Positions 8,240-16,859 are shown, counted from the stretch's first letter. The stretch: DNA of 64,000 bases from G963556115 sp963675945 (GCA_963675945.1 OY780932.1:2480001-2544000), one strand, 5' to 3'. The notes: generated by a model not told the origin, from the letters alone. Numbers and translations: made by a program.

Positions 8240-8872
8240 TTATAAATTACTATAGAAATCAAGTATTACGCTTGCTGGTGTATCAGGTTTCAGCTCCAGC
8301 GCTAGAACCTGGTCGTAATACTCTTCCTGGGTAAGTTGCTGCATGACACTTCGCACCAGGTTGCGTTCAATATCGCTGATTATAAGGATTTCCCGTATCT
8401 GTCTCAACCGGGAAATATAATTATCTATCGACTCCGGGATAAGCGAGGATATTTTGGTGCGCAGCAGTTGCGAGTACGCGGGTACGCCGGAGTTGACGGT
8501 AATCGTCAGTTCCTCGGTGCTGAGCGTTGCGGGCACAATAAAATCCGAAGCTGCCGGATTGTCGGCACGGTTACAGAGTATACCCGCTTCTCTGGCGTTA
8601 CGGGCGACCAGGTCGTTGGTCTCGCTGTCCGGGGTGCAGGCTAGAATTAGAGTATAGCCTGCAAGTTTGGTTGGGGTGTAAGGCTGTGTCATAAGCTTGA
8701 GGGCGGACTGCTCTGGTTCGCGGAAGTAGGCGCAAAAGCTGGTCGCGATGATATCTATCTGCGTTATACCGCATTGGCGCAGCCAGGTAACTCGGCGCTG
8801 GGCGACTCGGCCGCCACCTACTACCAGCGCTTTGAGCTGATTATCCCGGTTGGTGAGCAGTAATGGCAGCAT
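8240..8872 (-). CDS. Precorrin-2 dehydrogenase / sirohydrochlorin ferrochelatase (CysG N-terminal / Met8 family)
   Basis: This is a 210-residue protein predicted to oxidise precorrin-2 to sirohydrochlorin with NAD and possibly insert iron to make siroheme. The Rossmann motif is VVGGGRVAQRR at residues ~17-27. NRADNPAASDF supplies the conserved aspartate, and ITVNSGVPAYSQLLRTKI corresponds to the family segment normally reading SxGGxSP. The SAM methyltransferase half of full CysG is absent, as in Bacillus YlnF and yeast Met8. The ATG at 8872 has GGAG eight bases upstream. The next gene (8888-9328, a membrane protein) ends 15 bp upstream, so the two are likely co-transcribed. Confidence 0.85.
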   Translation of the reverse strand: MLPLLLTNRDNQLKALVVGGGRVAQRRVTWLRQCGITQIDIIATSFCAYFREPEQSALKLMTQPYTPTKLAGYTLILACTPDSETNDLVARNAREAGILCNRADNPAASDFIVPATLSTEELTITVNSGVPAYSQLLRTKISSLIPESIDNYISRLRQIREILIISDIERNLVRSVMQQLTQEEYYDQVLALELKPDTPASVILDFYSNL

Positions 8873-8887
8873 CAGCAGTTCTCCGTG

Positions 8888-9328
8888 TTACTCCCAGGTA
8901 TTGTCTACCGGAGGGAGGGGGGAGGCGGTGGTGATGCCGCTGATATCTTTGCGGTAGATCTTGCCGTCTTGTAGGCAGAGGGTGTCGAGGGCGGTCTTGC
9001 CGTAATATTGCGGAATTGCATAGATAGTGTCGGCTGAGTTTGTGCTCTGGAAGAAGGTGTAGTCGGTATATTTCTTTTGAGGTAGCAGTTGTATCCGGTC
9101 GTCCTGAGTCTTGGGTGAAGTACTCAGTTGAAAAGCGTGGTCTCTGATTATCTTCTCTGCGCGTTTCTCGGTCTGGTCAATGCGGGCATGCATCAGCGCC
9201 CGGGGGCAGAACCAGAGCACAAAGACCACTACTATGACCGTGGCTATGACCAGGGTCGGGTTGAAGCCTCGGCGTTTCTCGCGGCGTTGACGTTCTGAAG
9301 CGGTGATTTTTTTTGTTTTTTTACTCAT
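8888..9328 (-). CDS. Single-pass membrane protein of unknown function with pilin/DUF2950-like C-terminal strand motif
   Basis: The protein has 146 residues. A very basic cytoplasmic head (KKTKKITASERQRREKRR) is followed by one transmembrane helix at residues ~24-41 and an extracytoplasmic domain of about 100 residues. The segment YAIPQYYGKTALDTLCLQDGKIYRKDISG resembles the end of DUF2950 and pseudopilin-like proteins, which read roughly 'A.P..YG.tG...F....G.iy.kDlg'. This is a weak resemblance only. The gene sits between argS and the siroheme gene on the same strand, but nothing shows a functional link. Confidence 0.55.
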   Translation of the reverse strand: MSKKTKKITASERQRREKRRGFNPTLVIATVIVVVFVLWFCPRALMHARIDQTEKRAEKIIRDHAFQLSTSPKTQDDRIQLLPQKKYTDYTFFQSTNSADTIYAIPQYYGKTALDTLCLQDGKIYRKDISGITTASPLPPVDNTWE

Positions 9329-9369
9329 TTTGGGGTCTGAATCCTTCTCTACTTTTTGGCGTAATCGAG

Positions 9370-11103
9370 TTACATCTGTTCCGGGGCGTGGAGTCCGAGC
9401 AGCGCCAGTCCTCTGGCGAGGGTGTTTCTGGTAGCCTCTACCAGCTGGACTCTGGCCGCACTCAGTTCACGGTCGTCGGTGATAATCTGATGATTCTTCT
9501 TATCGGCGTACATGCGGTTGAACTCGGAAGCGAGATCCAGCAGATACTCTGCAATCATGCTCGGTTCATTCTCGCGGGTGCTGGTTGCGATAACCACCGG
9601 GAAGTCGCCGAGTTTGAGCATGACGTTGCGCTCCAGCCGACTGCTGAGTTTGTTCAGGTCGGCTCCGGTGGTGTCGATTCCGGCTTTACTGATAACCGAA
9701 CTGAGCCGGGCATGGGTGTACTGTAGGTAGGGGCCGGATTCGCCCTGCATATTGAGCGCTTTCTCCCAGGTGAAGATGACATCCTTCATGCGGCGTTGCA
9801 TAAATTCGGTAAAGATGATAGCGCCGACGCCGACCTCTTCGGCGAGTTTGTCAATCTGCGCAATAACTGTATCGTCTCTGGCGTTTTCAGCAATTATCTC
9901 CCGCGCCTTCTCTACCGAGCGGTCGAGCACATCCTCCAGGAAGATGACATTTCCCTTGCGGGTGGAGCCGGTGGTACGCTCTTCGCCGAAGACCCCGGCA
10001 CCGAAGGAGAGCATCCCGAATTTTATATGCTCACAACCGTTAGCCCAGGTGTAGCCCAGCTCTTTGAGTACGCTGAAGATCTGCCGGAAGTGGAGTTCCT
10101 GCTGATTGGCAACGACATATAATGACTTGTCAAAGTCATACTCCTGGTGGCGGTACTCGGCGGCAGCGAGGTCACGGGTGGCGTAGGTGGTGGCGCCGTC
10201 ACGCTTGCGGATCAGGCAGGGTTCCTTGATTCCACTACACTCTTCAAGTTCAACTACTAGAGCGCCTTGGCTCTCCTTGAGGAGCCCTTTATCCTGGATG
10301 CGCTTGGCGGTGGCATCCATCTTGTCATTGTAAAAGCTCTCGCCGGTATAGTGGTCGAAGCTGACATTGAGGCGGTCGTAGAGCTTCTGCAGCCCCTGTA
10401 TGCTCTCGTCTCTGAAGATAGTCCAGAGCCGCACCGCTTCTTCCTCTCCGTCTTCAAGCTGTTTGAACCAGTCTCTGGCCTTATCTTCCAGGGTTGGGTC
10501 GGAGTCTTTGAGTTCATGGTATTTGATGTAGAGCTGGAGTTGGGAGTCGATATCGGTCTGTGGATTTTCACCGGCGTCGCGGGCGGCGGTGTAGGCGACC
10601 ATGAGCTGACCGAAGTTTGTCCCCCAGTCACCGAGATGGTTGACGGTGATCACCTTCCAGCCGGTAGCGGCGTAGAGCCGACTGAGTGCGGCTCCGAGCA
10701 TGGTCGAGCGGATATGGTGCACACCGAGGGGTTTGGCGATATTGGGGCTGGAGTAATCAATAATTACTGTCTTGCCTGCGCCGTTTCTCGACCGTCCCCA
10801 GTCGTCCTTGAGTGCGGGAGTTATCGAGTTGCTGGTGAGTGCCTGCTGGGAGAGGATAAAGTTAATGTAGGGCCCTACCGCTTTGATCTCGGCAAAAGGT
10901 TCGGCCACCTCAAGCTTCTCCGCGATCTCGGCCGCAATCTTCGGCGGCGCATTACGCAATTGCTTGGCAAGGGAGAAGCAGGGAAAACCAACATCTCCAA
11001 GCTCGGGCTTGGGAGGGAGTAACAATAAACCTTCAACCTCTGCTACTTCCATATTGAGAGCAGGAGCAAGAACCTTTGCGGCGGCGGTGTAAAAGACTTT
11101 CAT
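9370..11103 (-). CDS. argS: Arginyl-tRNA synthetase with an altered HIGH motif
   Basis: This class I synthetase of 577 residues charges tRNA-Arg. It has the ArgRS N-terminal additional domain (residues ~1-95), the Rossmann core from DYSSPNIAKP (117-125), a KMSKS-equivalent STRKGNVIFLEDVLD and the C-terminal DALR anticodon-binding domain (TRENEPSMIAEYLLDLASEFNRMY). The usual KP-x-HVGH-x-RST signature reads KPLGVHHIRST here, so residue 127 is Gly instead of His and residue 129 is His instead of Gly, while His130 is kept. The reading frame is intact and this is the only argS in the window. ATG 11103 is the start. Confidence 0.95.
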   Translation of the reverse strand: MKVFYTAAAKVLAPALNMEVAEVEGLLLLPPKPELGDVGFPCFSLAKQLRNAPPKIAAEIAEKLEVAEPFAEIKAVGPYINFILSQQALTSNSITPALKDDWGRSRNGAGKTVIIDYSSPNIAKPLGVHHIRSTMLGAALSRLYAATGWKVITVNHLGDWGTNFGQLMVAYTAARDAGENPQTDIDSQLQLYIKYHELKDSDPTLEDKARDWFKQLEDGEEEAVRLWTIFRDESIQGLQKLYDRLNVSFDHYTGESFYNDKMDATAKRIQDKGLLKESQGALVVELEECSGIKEPCLIRKRDGATTYATRDLAAAEYRHQEYDFDKSLYVVANQQELHFRQIFSVLKELGYTWANGCEHIKFGMLSFGAGVFGEERTTGSTRKGNVIFLEDVLDRSVEKAREIIAENARDDTVIAQIDKLAEEVGVGAIIFTEFMQRRMKDVIFTWEKALNMQGESGPYLQYTHARLSSVISKAGIDTTGADLNKLSSRLERNVMLKLGDFPVVIATSTRENEPSMIAEYLLDLASEFNRMYADKKNHQIITDDRELSAARVQLVEATRNTLARGLALLGLHAPEQM

Positions 11104-11170
11104 TTATCTGGTACCTTATATCCTTTGGTTAAAACTGTTAATAACGGATTAGAAAAATAATGCCGGTTAA

Positions 11171-12565
11171 CTACTTTGAGGGTCTGGTCATGGAGATCGG
11201 ATCCAGAGCCTGATCAAGAGTGGCTTTGTCAATCGCCCCGGATTCCAGCGCCACTTCGCGTACTGTTCGTCCTGTGGCGTAGGCAGTCTTGGCAATATCT
11301 GCAGCCTGATCGTAACCGAGAATCGGTGCCAGGCTGGTACACATCGCCAGGGAGTTGTCGATATAGCCTTCGCAGGCCTCGACATGGCAGGCCAGACCTT
11401 CCAGCGCCTGACTGACAAACATCCGGCAGGCATTGGCCAGCAAACGTACTGCTTCAAGGAAATTATACGCCAGCAGCGGTATATTCACCGCCAGTTCAAA
11501 ATTGCTCAGCGTCCCCGCGGAGAAGGAGGCCGAGGCCTCGGCGCCGACGACAAAGGCGGCTACCTGCATGACTGATTCACAGATTACCGGGTTGACCTTC
11601 CCCGGCATGATGGAACTCCCGGGTTGAATCTCCGGCAGCTGTAGTTCGCCATAGCCACAGCGCGGCCCGGAAGCGAGGAAGCGGATATCATTGGCGATCT
11701 TATTGAGGCTGACGGCCAGGGTCTTGAGCGTACCCATACCTTCGATCATGGCATCACGAGCGGCCTGGGCTTCAAAGTGGTTGTCGGCTTCGAAGAAGGC
11801 GATACCGGTCTCTTCTGAGAGCTTGCTGATGACGCGTAGGGCAAACTTGGGATGGGTATTGAGGCCGGTACCTACCGCGGTACCGCCGAGAGGAAGCTCG
11901 GAGAGTGAACCGAGGGTATTGTGCAGACGCTTGATTGAGTTCTTGATCTGGGCGGTGTAGCCACTGAAGACCTGACCCATGGTTATTGGGGTAGCGTCCT
12001 GTAGATGGGTTCTGCCGATCTTGACAAAATTTGCGAAAATATCGGCTTTCTCAGCCAGGGCACTCTGCAGCAACTGCAGTGCCGGGAGTAGATCACGTTT
12101 GATACTGGTCGCCGCCGCAACATGTAGGGCTGTTGGCATTACATCGTTGGAACTCTGCCCCATGTTGACATGGTCATTGGGGTGTACCGGGTTTTTGCTT
12201 CCGACCTTGCCGCCGGCGAGTTCGATAGCCCGATTGGCAATGACCTCGTTGGCGTTCATATTTGATGAGGTGGCACTGCCGGTCTGGAAGACATCTACGG
12301 GGAAATGCCCATCCAGTTTGCCGTCGATAACTTCGCCCGCAGCGCTCTCTATCCAGGCGGTACGCTCGGCATCGAGTTTGCCCAGTTCGTAATTGGTCTG
12401 GGCGGCAGCTCGCTTGATCAGCCCCAGAGCCCGGATCATGCTCTTCGGTAGCGCCCAGCCACTGACTGGAAAGTTGAGTATCGCCCGGCGGGTCTGCGCC
12501 CCGTAGAGCGCGTCATCCGGAACCTCGACCTCACCCATACTGTCACGTTCGGTTCTTGTTCTCAT
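11171..12565 (-). CDS. fumC: Class II fumarate hydratase
   Basis: This is an iron-independent fumarase of 464 residues that interconverts fumarate and malate. It shows the aspartase/fumarase signature GSSIMPGKVNPV, the substrate-binding segments TGSATSSNMNANEV, HPNDHVNMGQSSND and GRTHLQDATPITMGQ, and ETGIAFFEADNHFEAQAARD. Length matches E. coli FumC (467). It is encoded upstream of argS on the same strand with a gap of 67 bp. The start is ATG 12565. I see no terminator between fumC and argS. Confidence 0.96.
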   Translation of the reverse strand: MRTRTERDSMGEVEVPDDALYGAQTRRAILNFPVSGWALPKSMIRALGLIKRAAAQTNYELGKLDAERTAWIESAAGEVIDGKLDGHFPVDVFQTGSATSSNMNANEVIANRAIELAGGKVGSKNPVHPNDHVNMGQSSNDVMPTALHVAAATSIKRDLLPALQLLQSALAEKADIFANFVKIGRTHLQDATPITMGQVFSGYTAQIKNSIKRLHNTLGSLSELPLGGTAVGTGLNTHPKFALRVISKLSEETGIAFFEADNHFEAQAARDAMIEGMGTLKTLAVSLNKIANDIRFLASGPRCGYGELQLPEIQPGSSIMPGKVNPVICESVMQVAAFVVGAEASASFSAGTLSNFELAVNIPLLAYNFLEAVRLLANACRMFVSQALEGLACHVEACEGYIDNSLAMCTSLAPILGYDQAADIAKTAYATGRTVREVALESGAIDKATLDQALDPISMTRPSK

Positions 12566-12649
12566 TGCCTGGTTATCCTTTATATTTGAGATACTTTATC
12601 TTTGATTTTGCCTAGATTATAGCCAATTAATCCAGGCTTGCAAGAGAGA

Positions 12650-13510
12650 CTAGTTGAAGATTATTGTCCGGTTGCCATAGGTAAGAACTCGGTGCTGCAG
12701 GTGCAGGCGCACAGCCTGGCTGAGTACCTGGCGTTCGAGATCCCGTCCCTTTCTGATCATATCTTCGACCGAGTCGCGGTGGGTAATTCTGGTTACGTCC
12801 TGCTCTATGATCGGCCCCTGGTCGAGTTCTACCGTGACATAGTGGGCAGTGGCGCCGATGATCTTGACCCCGCGCTCTCTGGCCTGGTGGTATGGTCTGG
12901 CGCCGATAAAGGCCGGGAGGAAGGAGTGGTGGATGTTGATGACCAGGTTCTCTCGACCCACAAGGAATTCCGGGGAGATAATCTGCATATAACGCGCGAG
13001 GACGATGCAGTCGATATTGTTATCTTCCAGCAGCTTGATCTGTGCGGCTTCGGCTTCCTTCTTCTTGCCAGCTGTTATGGGGATATGGTAGAACGGCTTT
13101 TCAAAATGCTTGGCCGCACTCTCCAGATTCGGATGGTTACTGATAATCAGGGCGATCTCGCCATTCAACTCTCCCTGAGCTTCACGGAGCAGGAGATCGT
13201 AGAGGCAGTGCGAGGTCTTGCTGCACATGATGGCCAGGCGTTGTCTGTCCTCGTTATACCAGAGCTTCCACGTCATGTTCTTGTACCCCTTGGCCAGTAC
13301 CTTGAGGGCGTCTTCAATGCCACCTCGATCCAGAGTAAAGCCATCAAGAGACCAGGAGATACGCATAAAGAACATCCCGGTATCTTCGTCCGAATGCTGA
13401 TCGGCATCGATTATATTGCCCCCATAGCGGAATACCATATCTGAAAGTGAGGCTACAATGCCGGTTCGGTCTTCCGAACTAACCATCAACGTCGCTGTTT
13501 TCTGCTGCAT
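12650..13510 (-). CDS. purU: Formyltetrahydrofolate deformylase
   Basis: The enzyme hydrolyses 10-formyl-THF to formate and THF, balancing one-carbon pools and feeding formate to PurT-type purine synthesis. It has 286 residues. An N-terminal ACT domain (~1-80, starting TATLMVSSEDRTGIVASLSD) is followed by a formyltransferase-fold domain with ISNHPNL, the catalytic region INIHHSFLPAFIGARPYHQA and VELDQGPIIEQD. These match the Asn, His and Asp used by this family. The ATG at 13510 lies 32 bp inside the upstream patatin gene, which suggests coupled translation. Confidence 0.95.
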   Translation of the reverse strand: MQQKTATLMVSSEDRTGIVASLSDMVFRYGGNIIDADQHSDEDTGMFFMRISWSLDGFTLDRGGIEDALKVLAKGYKNMTWKLWYNEDRQRLAIMCSKTSHCLYDLLLREAQGELNGEIALIISNHPNLESAAKHFEKPFYHIPITAGKKKEAEAAQIKLLEDNNIDCIVLARYMQIISPEFLVGRENLVINIHHSFLPAFIGARPYHQARERGVKIIGATAHYVTVELDQGPIIEQDVTRITHRDSVEDMIRKGRDLERQVLSQAVRLHLQHRVLTYGNRTIIFN

Positions 13511-14360
13511 TTAACTCTTCCTTTAATCTGTCCAGTATCTTCTCGGTTGCTGCTTCGCCAGCGGCAATAATCTGATCCATAGTTGAAAAATCACCCCAGA
13601 ATAAATCGCCGGTCTCGGGGCTGATAAGAAAATCGGCGCTCCCAGCGTGCGCGTTATTGATCAACTGGCTCTCGACCATCTCGATACGGAAGATGGTATC
13701 AAAGCCGTTGTGAATCTTGTAATTTGCCGGTACTGTAGAGCGGATATCGACGGCTAAGACGACGTCGGCACCCAAGGCTCGCGCTTGGGCTACCGGTATA
13801 CTACAGACCGGAGCCGCATCGAAGTACTCCTTGCCTCGCCAGTTATACGGCGGGAAGACCACCCCGACATTGGTGCCGGCGATGACCGGCTCCTGGAGGG
13901 AACCGGAACTGAAGGTCTCCAGCTTGCCATCGGTGGAATTCAGGGCGACTACCGATACCGGGAGTTTGAGATCCTCAAAGCTCAGGGCTTGGGGAAAGAT
14001 ATTCCGTACCGCCTTGACGCAAGGATTACGCCAGAGAAACCCCCGTCGGAAAGATAGAACCAGCGCTATGCTCAGAGCCCGGAGATTGCGCTTTAAAAAA
14101 TGAAATATCCCGTGCTTGCGTTCCAACCCGTCACCCTTGCGCGGCCGAAAGAGCCCTCCACCATGAAATTGCGCCCGGAGCAGGGTTTCGGTCTCGGCGA
14201 TATCGAGGGTATAGGCATAGGTTGCGCCGATAATTCCGCCCATGCTGTTGCCAGCGATTACGTCGGGTTTTATCCCGGCTTTGTTGAGTGCCCGCAGTAC
14301 TCCGAGATGGCACATTGCCCGGCTGCCACCGCCTCCGAGAGCTAGACCAAGTTTTAACAT
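13479..14360 (-). CDS. Patatin-like phospholipase (RssA/YjjU-like)
   Basis: This is a 293-residue patatin-fold hydrolase. The oxyanion segment LGGGGSRAMCHLGVLRAL is at residues ~8-25. The nucleophile elbow GNSMGG has Ser39, and the catalytic aspartate is probably D181 in EYFDAAP, where the usual DGG/DGA reads DAA. No signal peptide is seen, so a cytoplasmic or membrane-associated lipase is likely. The natural substrate is unknown. It overlaps purU by 32 bp at its 3' end and is divergent from sixA. Confidence 0.88.
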   Translation of the reverse strand: MLKLGLALGGGGSRAMCHLGVLRALNKAGIKPDVIAGNSMGGIIGATYAYTLDIAETETLLRAQFHGGGLFRPRKGDGLERKHGIFHFLKRNLRALSIALVLSFRRGFLWRNPCVKAVRNIFPQALSFEDLKLPVSVVALNSTDGKLETFSSGSLQEPVIAGTNVGVVFPPYNWRGKEYFDAAPVCSIPVAQARALGADVVLAVDIRSTVPANYKIHNGFDTIFRIEMVESQLINNAHAGSADFLISPETGDLFWGDFSTMDQIIAAGEAATEKILDRLKEELNAAENSDVDG

Positions 14361-14511
14361 TGTATTATTTGTCCAAATCTTTTTTTGCTTTTAGTAAGTA
14401 TACTGATCTTGTATAATCTGCGCTAGCGGCTGTAAGAGATATAGGAGTATTATTCTACATATTATCGGGTTCAAGGCAAGACGTAGCAGGTTATGGGAAG
14501 AGGAGTTTGAT

Positions 14512-14985
14512 GTGAGAATTATTCTGGTAAGGCATGCGGATGCCGAAGATTATGCCGGGAGTGACTTTCAGAGAAAGCTTACCCCCAAAGGTCGGAAGCA
14601 GTCGAAGAAGGTCAGTAAATTTCTTTCCTCCATCGCTGATCTGGGAAAGGCACTGCTGATCTATAGTCCATATCTGCGGGCGGCGCAGACTGCTGAGATA
14701 ATAATGGAAAATTCGGCGATATATTATACGGCGATTGAAGATGAACGCCTCGGGTGTGGTATGACTCCGGAGGAGGCGCTGGATGTGGTAAAAGAAGTCT
14801 CGTTTGAGGATACGGTGCTACTGGTCGGGCATCAGCCAGATCTGGGCGAGTTTATGGCCTATCTGCTGGGAACCAGTGCGGCTGCGCTCAATGTGCGTAA
14901 GGCGAGTGTGGCGATATTTGAGATCGACGGGTTGCGGCCGGGCGGCGGGAGGCTTGAAGCCTTTATCCCGGCCAAATACCTCTGA
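14512..14985 (+). CDS. sixA: Phosphohistidine phosphatase SixA family
   Basis: This is a 157-residue histidine phosphatase. The RHG-type motif is VRHADAED (Arg7-His8) and the second catalytic histidine lies in LVGHQPDLGEFM. In E. coli SixA removes phosphate from histidine in phosphorelay and PTS-type proteins. The partner here is unknown. The GTG start at 14512 has AGGAG six bases upstream; the ATG overlapping it is immediately followed by a stop codon and cannot be used. Confidence 0.88.
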   Translation: MRIILVRHADAEDYAGSDFQRKLTPKGRKQSKKVSKFLSSIADLGKALLIYSPYLRAAQTAEIIMENSAIYYTAIEDERLGCGMTPEEALDVVKEVSFEDTVLLVGHQPDLGEFMAYLLGTSAAALNVRKASVAIFEIDGLRPGGGRLEAFIPAKYL

Positions 14986-15064
14986 GTACCGGGGTGTGTT
15001 AAGAGGAGGAGTAGTGTTTCTTTTAGCGGTTAGTCTGTGAGTTTGAAGATGGTATGGAGGTATA

Positions 15065-15562
15065 ATGGATAGGTTAGAGTCGGTGGTGATGGTACTCAGG
15101 ATAGTATTTGTTATAGTTCTTTTTATGCCGGTAATCTATAGATATGGGATCAAGAAGGAACCAGAGACTTACCGCCGCGCCAGTATGCTGGGGATTGGCT
15201 ATGCGCTGTTGACCAACCTACTGTTACTAACTATAGGTTTTTGCGTCTCGCTCGCTTATCATCATGAGAGCGGGATAGGAACTTACAGATCATTTGATCT
15301 TATGTCGGCCAATATGCCTCTATATCTGATGCAGGCTCTGGGCTCCTCGGTATTAGTATTGTTGCTCTTTTTCTTAGCGCGGTATCTCTTCAGAGTCGGG
15401 TATAAACAGGTGGCAGAACTACGGGCGGAGTATACCGGGATTGGGAAGTGGTGGAATGTTTGGTGGCAGCGTTGGCTGTTCTTTTATGTTTATTCATTGG
15501 TGTTAACTTATCTTGAGGCGATTCTGGAGATTCTGTTGTTGCCCAGAGCGTCTTTGTTTTGA
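15065..15562 (+). CDS. Integral membrane protein of unknown function
   Basis: The protein has 165 residues and about four transmembrane helices, near residues 8-24, 43-65, 91-112 and 136-156. Between helices 1 and 2 is a basic cytoplasmic-looking loop (RYGIKKEPETYRRAS). A WWNVWWQRW stretch before the last helix is rich in tryptophan. I do not recognise the family. It follows sixA by 79 bp in the same direction and may share its transcript. A GGAGG ribosome site directly precedes the ATG region. Confidence 0.7.
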   Translation: MDRLESVVMVLRIVFVIVLFMPVIYRYGIKKEPETYRRASMLGIGYALLTNLLLLTIGFCVSLAYHHESGIGTYRSFDLMSANMPLYLMQALGSSVLVLLLFFLARYLFRVGYKQVAELRAEYTGIGKWWNVWWQRWLFFYVYSLVLTYLEAILEILLLPRASLF

Positions 15563-15673
15563 GCTCCGGGTTTATTGATAATAAGGTTATCGCCATGTTT
15601 GGCAAGTGCTTATGCTGCTGGAACGAGGTGTGCCAGATGGGGATGAGAGGTTTGGTTATCTGTTTTGGAGTAG

Positions 15674-15708
15674 CAAGCTAGCGCTGCCTGAGTGGCAGCG
15701 CTAGCTTG
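15674..15708. repeat. Perfect 15-bp inverted repeat downstream of tRNA-Gln
   Basis: CAAGCTAGCGCTGCC (15674-15688) and its exact complement (15694-15708) flank a 5-base loop. Neither strand has a T-run after the stem. It may still act as a processing or termination signal between the membrane-protein gene and the oppositely oriented tRNA. Function unknown. Confidence 0.8.
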
Positions 15709-15714
15709 AGTATG

Positions 15715-15789
15715 TGGTTACCCCATAAGGACTCGAACCTTAAAAAGCAGTACCAAAAACTGCTGTGTTGCCGATTACACCATGGGGTA
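15715..15789 (-). tRNA. tRNA-Gln (anticodon UUG), CCA encoded
   Basis: The minus strand folds as a complete tRNA. The acceptor is TACCCCA/TGGGGTA and the D-loop region TAATCGGCAA. The anticodon stem GCAGT/ACTGC has loop TTTTGGT, giving anticodon TTG at 15756-15754. The T-arm is TAAGG-TTCGAGT-CCTTA, with discriminator A and genomic CCA at 15717-15715. The variable loop is short. It reads CAA and CAG glutamine codons. A strong sigma-70 promoter lies just upstream. Confidence 0.95.
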
Positions 15790-15825
15790 GTCTGTTTTTT
15801 GTGCTGATTTTTAGCACGGAAAATT

Positions 15826-15853
15826 ATTATATGAGTGGCCTAATATTAGTCAA
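15826..15853 (-). promoter_or_regulatory. Sigma-70-type promoter of tRNA-Gln
   Basis: On the minus strand, TTGACT (15853-15848) is followed after 16 bases by a perfect TATAAT (15831-15826). Transcription would start near 15819, about 30 bases before the tRNA. A small GTGCT/AGCAC hairpin lies in the 5' leader. Confidence 0.75.
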
Positions 15854-15939
15854 GGCCATTTAGAATAATAATGACGAATTATTACGTTTATTTTATAAAG
15901 ACTCTTGAACTTTATTTTGTATGCCATAGAATATTTATC

Positions 15940-15969
15940 TTGAAACTTTTATTAGTAGTATGTTATAAT
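15940..15969 (+). promoter_or_regulatory. Candidate sigma-70 promoter of rpmG
   Basis: TTGAAA at 15940-15945 and TATAAT at 15964-15969 are separated by 18 bases, 73 bases upstream of the rpmG start. The region is AT-rich, so chance matches are possible. Confidence 0.5.
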
Positions 15970-16041
15970 TTAATATAATAGCTTCAGCGCAGTCAATTAA
16001 TGTGTAAATAATTATTTTTAATATATTCAAGGAGATATAAG

Positions 16042-16206
16042 ATGGCAAAGAAGAAGAATCCGGTAGAGGTTTACCAGTTGATCTGTAAAGATTGTGGCGA
16101 ACCAAACTATGTTGTACGTTTGAAGAAGGATCATAAGGGGCTGGAGATTAAGAAGTACTGCCCTAAGTCACGCAATGTGCAACTGCATAAGGCCAAGAAG
16201 GCTTAA
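16042..16206 (+). CDS. rpmG: Ribosomal protein L33 (three of four zinc cysteines)
   Basis: This is a 54-residue large-subunit protein found by reading the frame after AAGGAG at 16029-16034. The sequence begins MAKKKNPVEVYQLICKDCG and continues EIKKYCPKSRNVQLHKAKK, the L33 pattern. The first knuckle C15-x2-C18 is intact. The second reads C40-P-K-S43, so the fourth cysteine is serine. L33 paralogues are divided into zinc-binding (C+) and zinc-free (C-) forms, and this copy is intermediate. It has its own promoter and a strong terminator, and stands apart from the secE-nusG context often seen for rpmG. Confidence 0.93.
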   Translation: MAKKKNPVEVYQLICKDCGEPNYVVRLKKDHKGLEIKKYCPKSRNVQLHKAKKA

Positions 16207-16235
16207 TAGCACGTAGATCCAATATAGCGTCTTGT

Positions 16236-16273
16236 GACTCCCTTGAGCTTGGCTCAGGGGAGTCTTTATTTTT
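16236..16273 (+). terminator. Rho-independent terminator of rpmG
   Basis: GACTCCC (16236-16242) with a nested TGAGC pairs with GCTCA and GGGAGTC (to 16264), followed by TTTATTTTT. Its 3' side overlaps the end of the convergent plsY gene. Confidence 0.88.
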
Positions 16274-16859
16274 CCGTGATCTCGCGCTGGGAATGGAGCC
16301 GGTAATAGGTAAAGAGAACCAGGAGGATGGTGGCGGTTGCCGGAAGAATTACCAGCAGCGGTTGTTGGAAGAGGTAGAGCCCAAAGGGGAGCGCTATGAA
16401 TGCGACTATTCCGGCGCTGAATTTGCGCCGGCTCAGCAGGTAGATTATCCCGCTGCCCGCTGCGAGCATACAGGCGAGCGGCCAGCAGATGGCCAATACC
16501 CCACCCCCGAGGCAGGCTGCACCTTTGCCGCCTTTGCCTCCGAGTTGGAGTGGGTGAATATGCCCGAGGGTGACGGCGAAGAGGAGAAAGCCCGCGTACA
16601 GGTCACTGCCGCAGATCAGTCCGCCCAGTGTAATAGCTAGCCAGCTGCGGCTAAGATCAAGAATCAGGACAAGGAGAAAGCCGAATTTCCCTAAGACTCT
16701 GCCGGCATTGGTCGCACCGGCGTTGTGGCTGAATTGATCCCGGATGTCGGTATGCCGAAAATAACGGGTAAGATAGTAAGCGCTGTTCAGGCAGCCAAGG
16801 ACATAGGCTAGGAGCAAAGCGCTAAGCGGGGCGAGAAACTGAGGCAGCAAGGGAGACAC
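16266..16859 (-). CDS. plsY: Acyl-phosphate:glycerol-3-phosphate acyltransferase PlsY
   Basis: This is an integral membrane enzyme of 197 residues making 1-acyl-glycerol-3-phosphate from acyl-phosphate, the first step of phospholipid synthesis. PlsY motif 1 appears as SHNAGATNAGRVLGKFG (usual form GSGNIGATN.LR..GK). Motif 2 appears as GHIHPLQLGGKGGKGAA (usual GH.fPvfl.fkGGKGvA). There are five to six hydrophobic helices. It is convergent with rpmG and directly follows the GAF-PP2C gene (1 bp apart), so it is probably co-transcribed with it. Confidence 0.9.
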   Translation of the reverse strand: MSPLLPQFLAPLSALLLAYVLGCLNSAYYLTRYFRHTDIRDQFSHNAGATNAGRVLGKFGFLLVLILDLSRSWLAITLGGLICGSDLYAGFLLFAVTLGHIHPLQLGGKGGKGAACLGGGVLAICWPLACMLAAGSGIIYLLSRRKFSAGIVAFIALPFGLYLFQQPLLVILPATATILLVLFTYYRLHSQREITEK

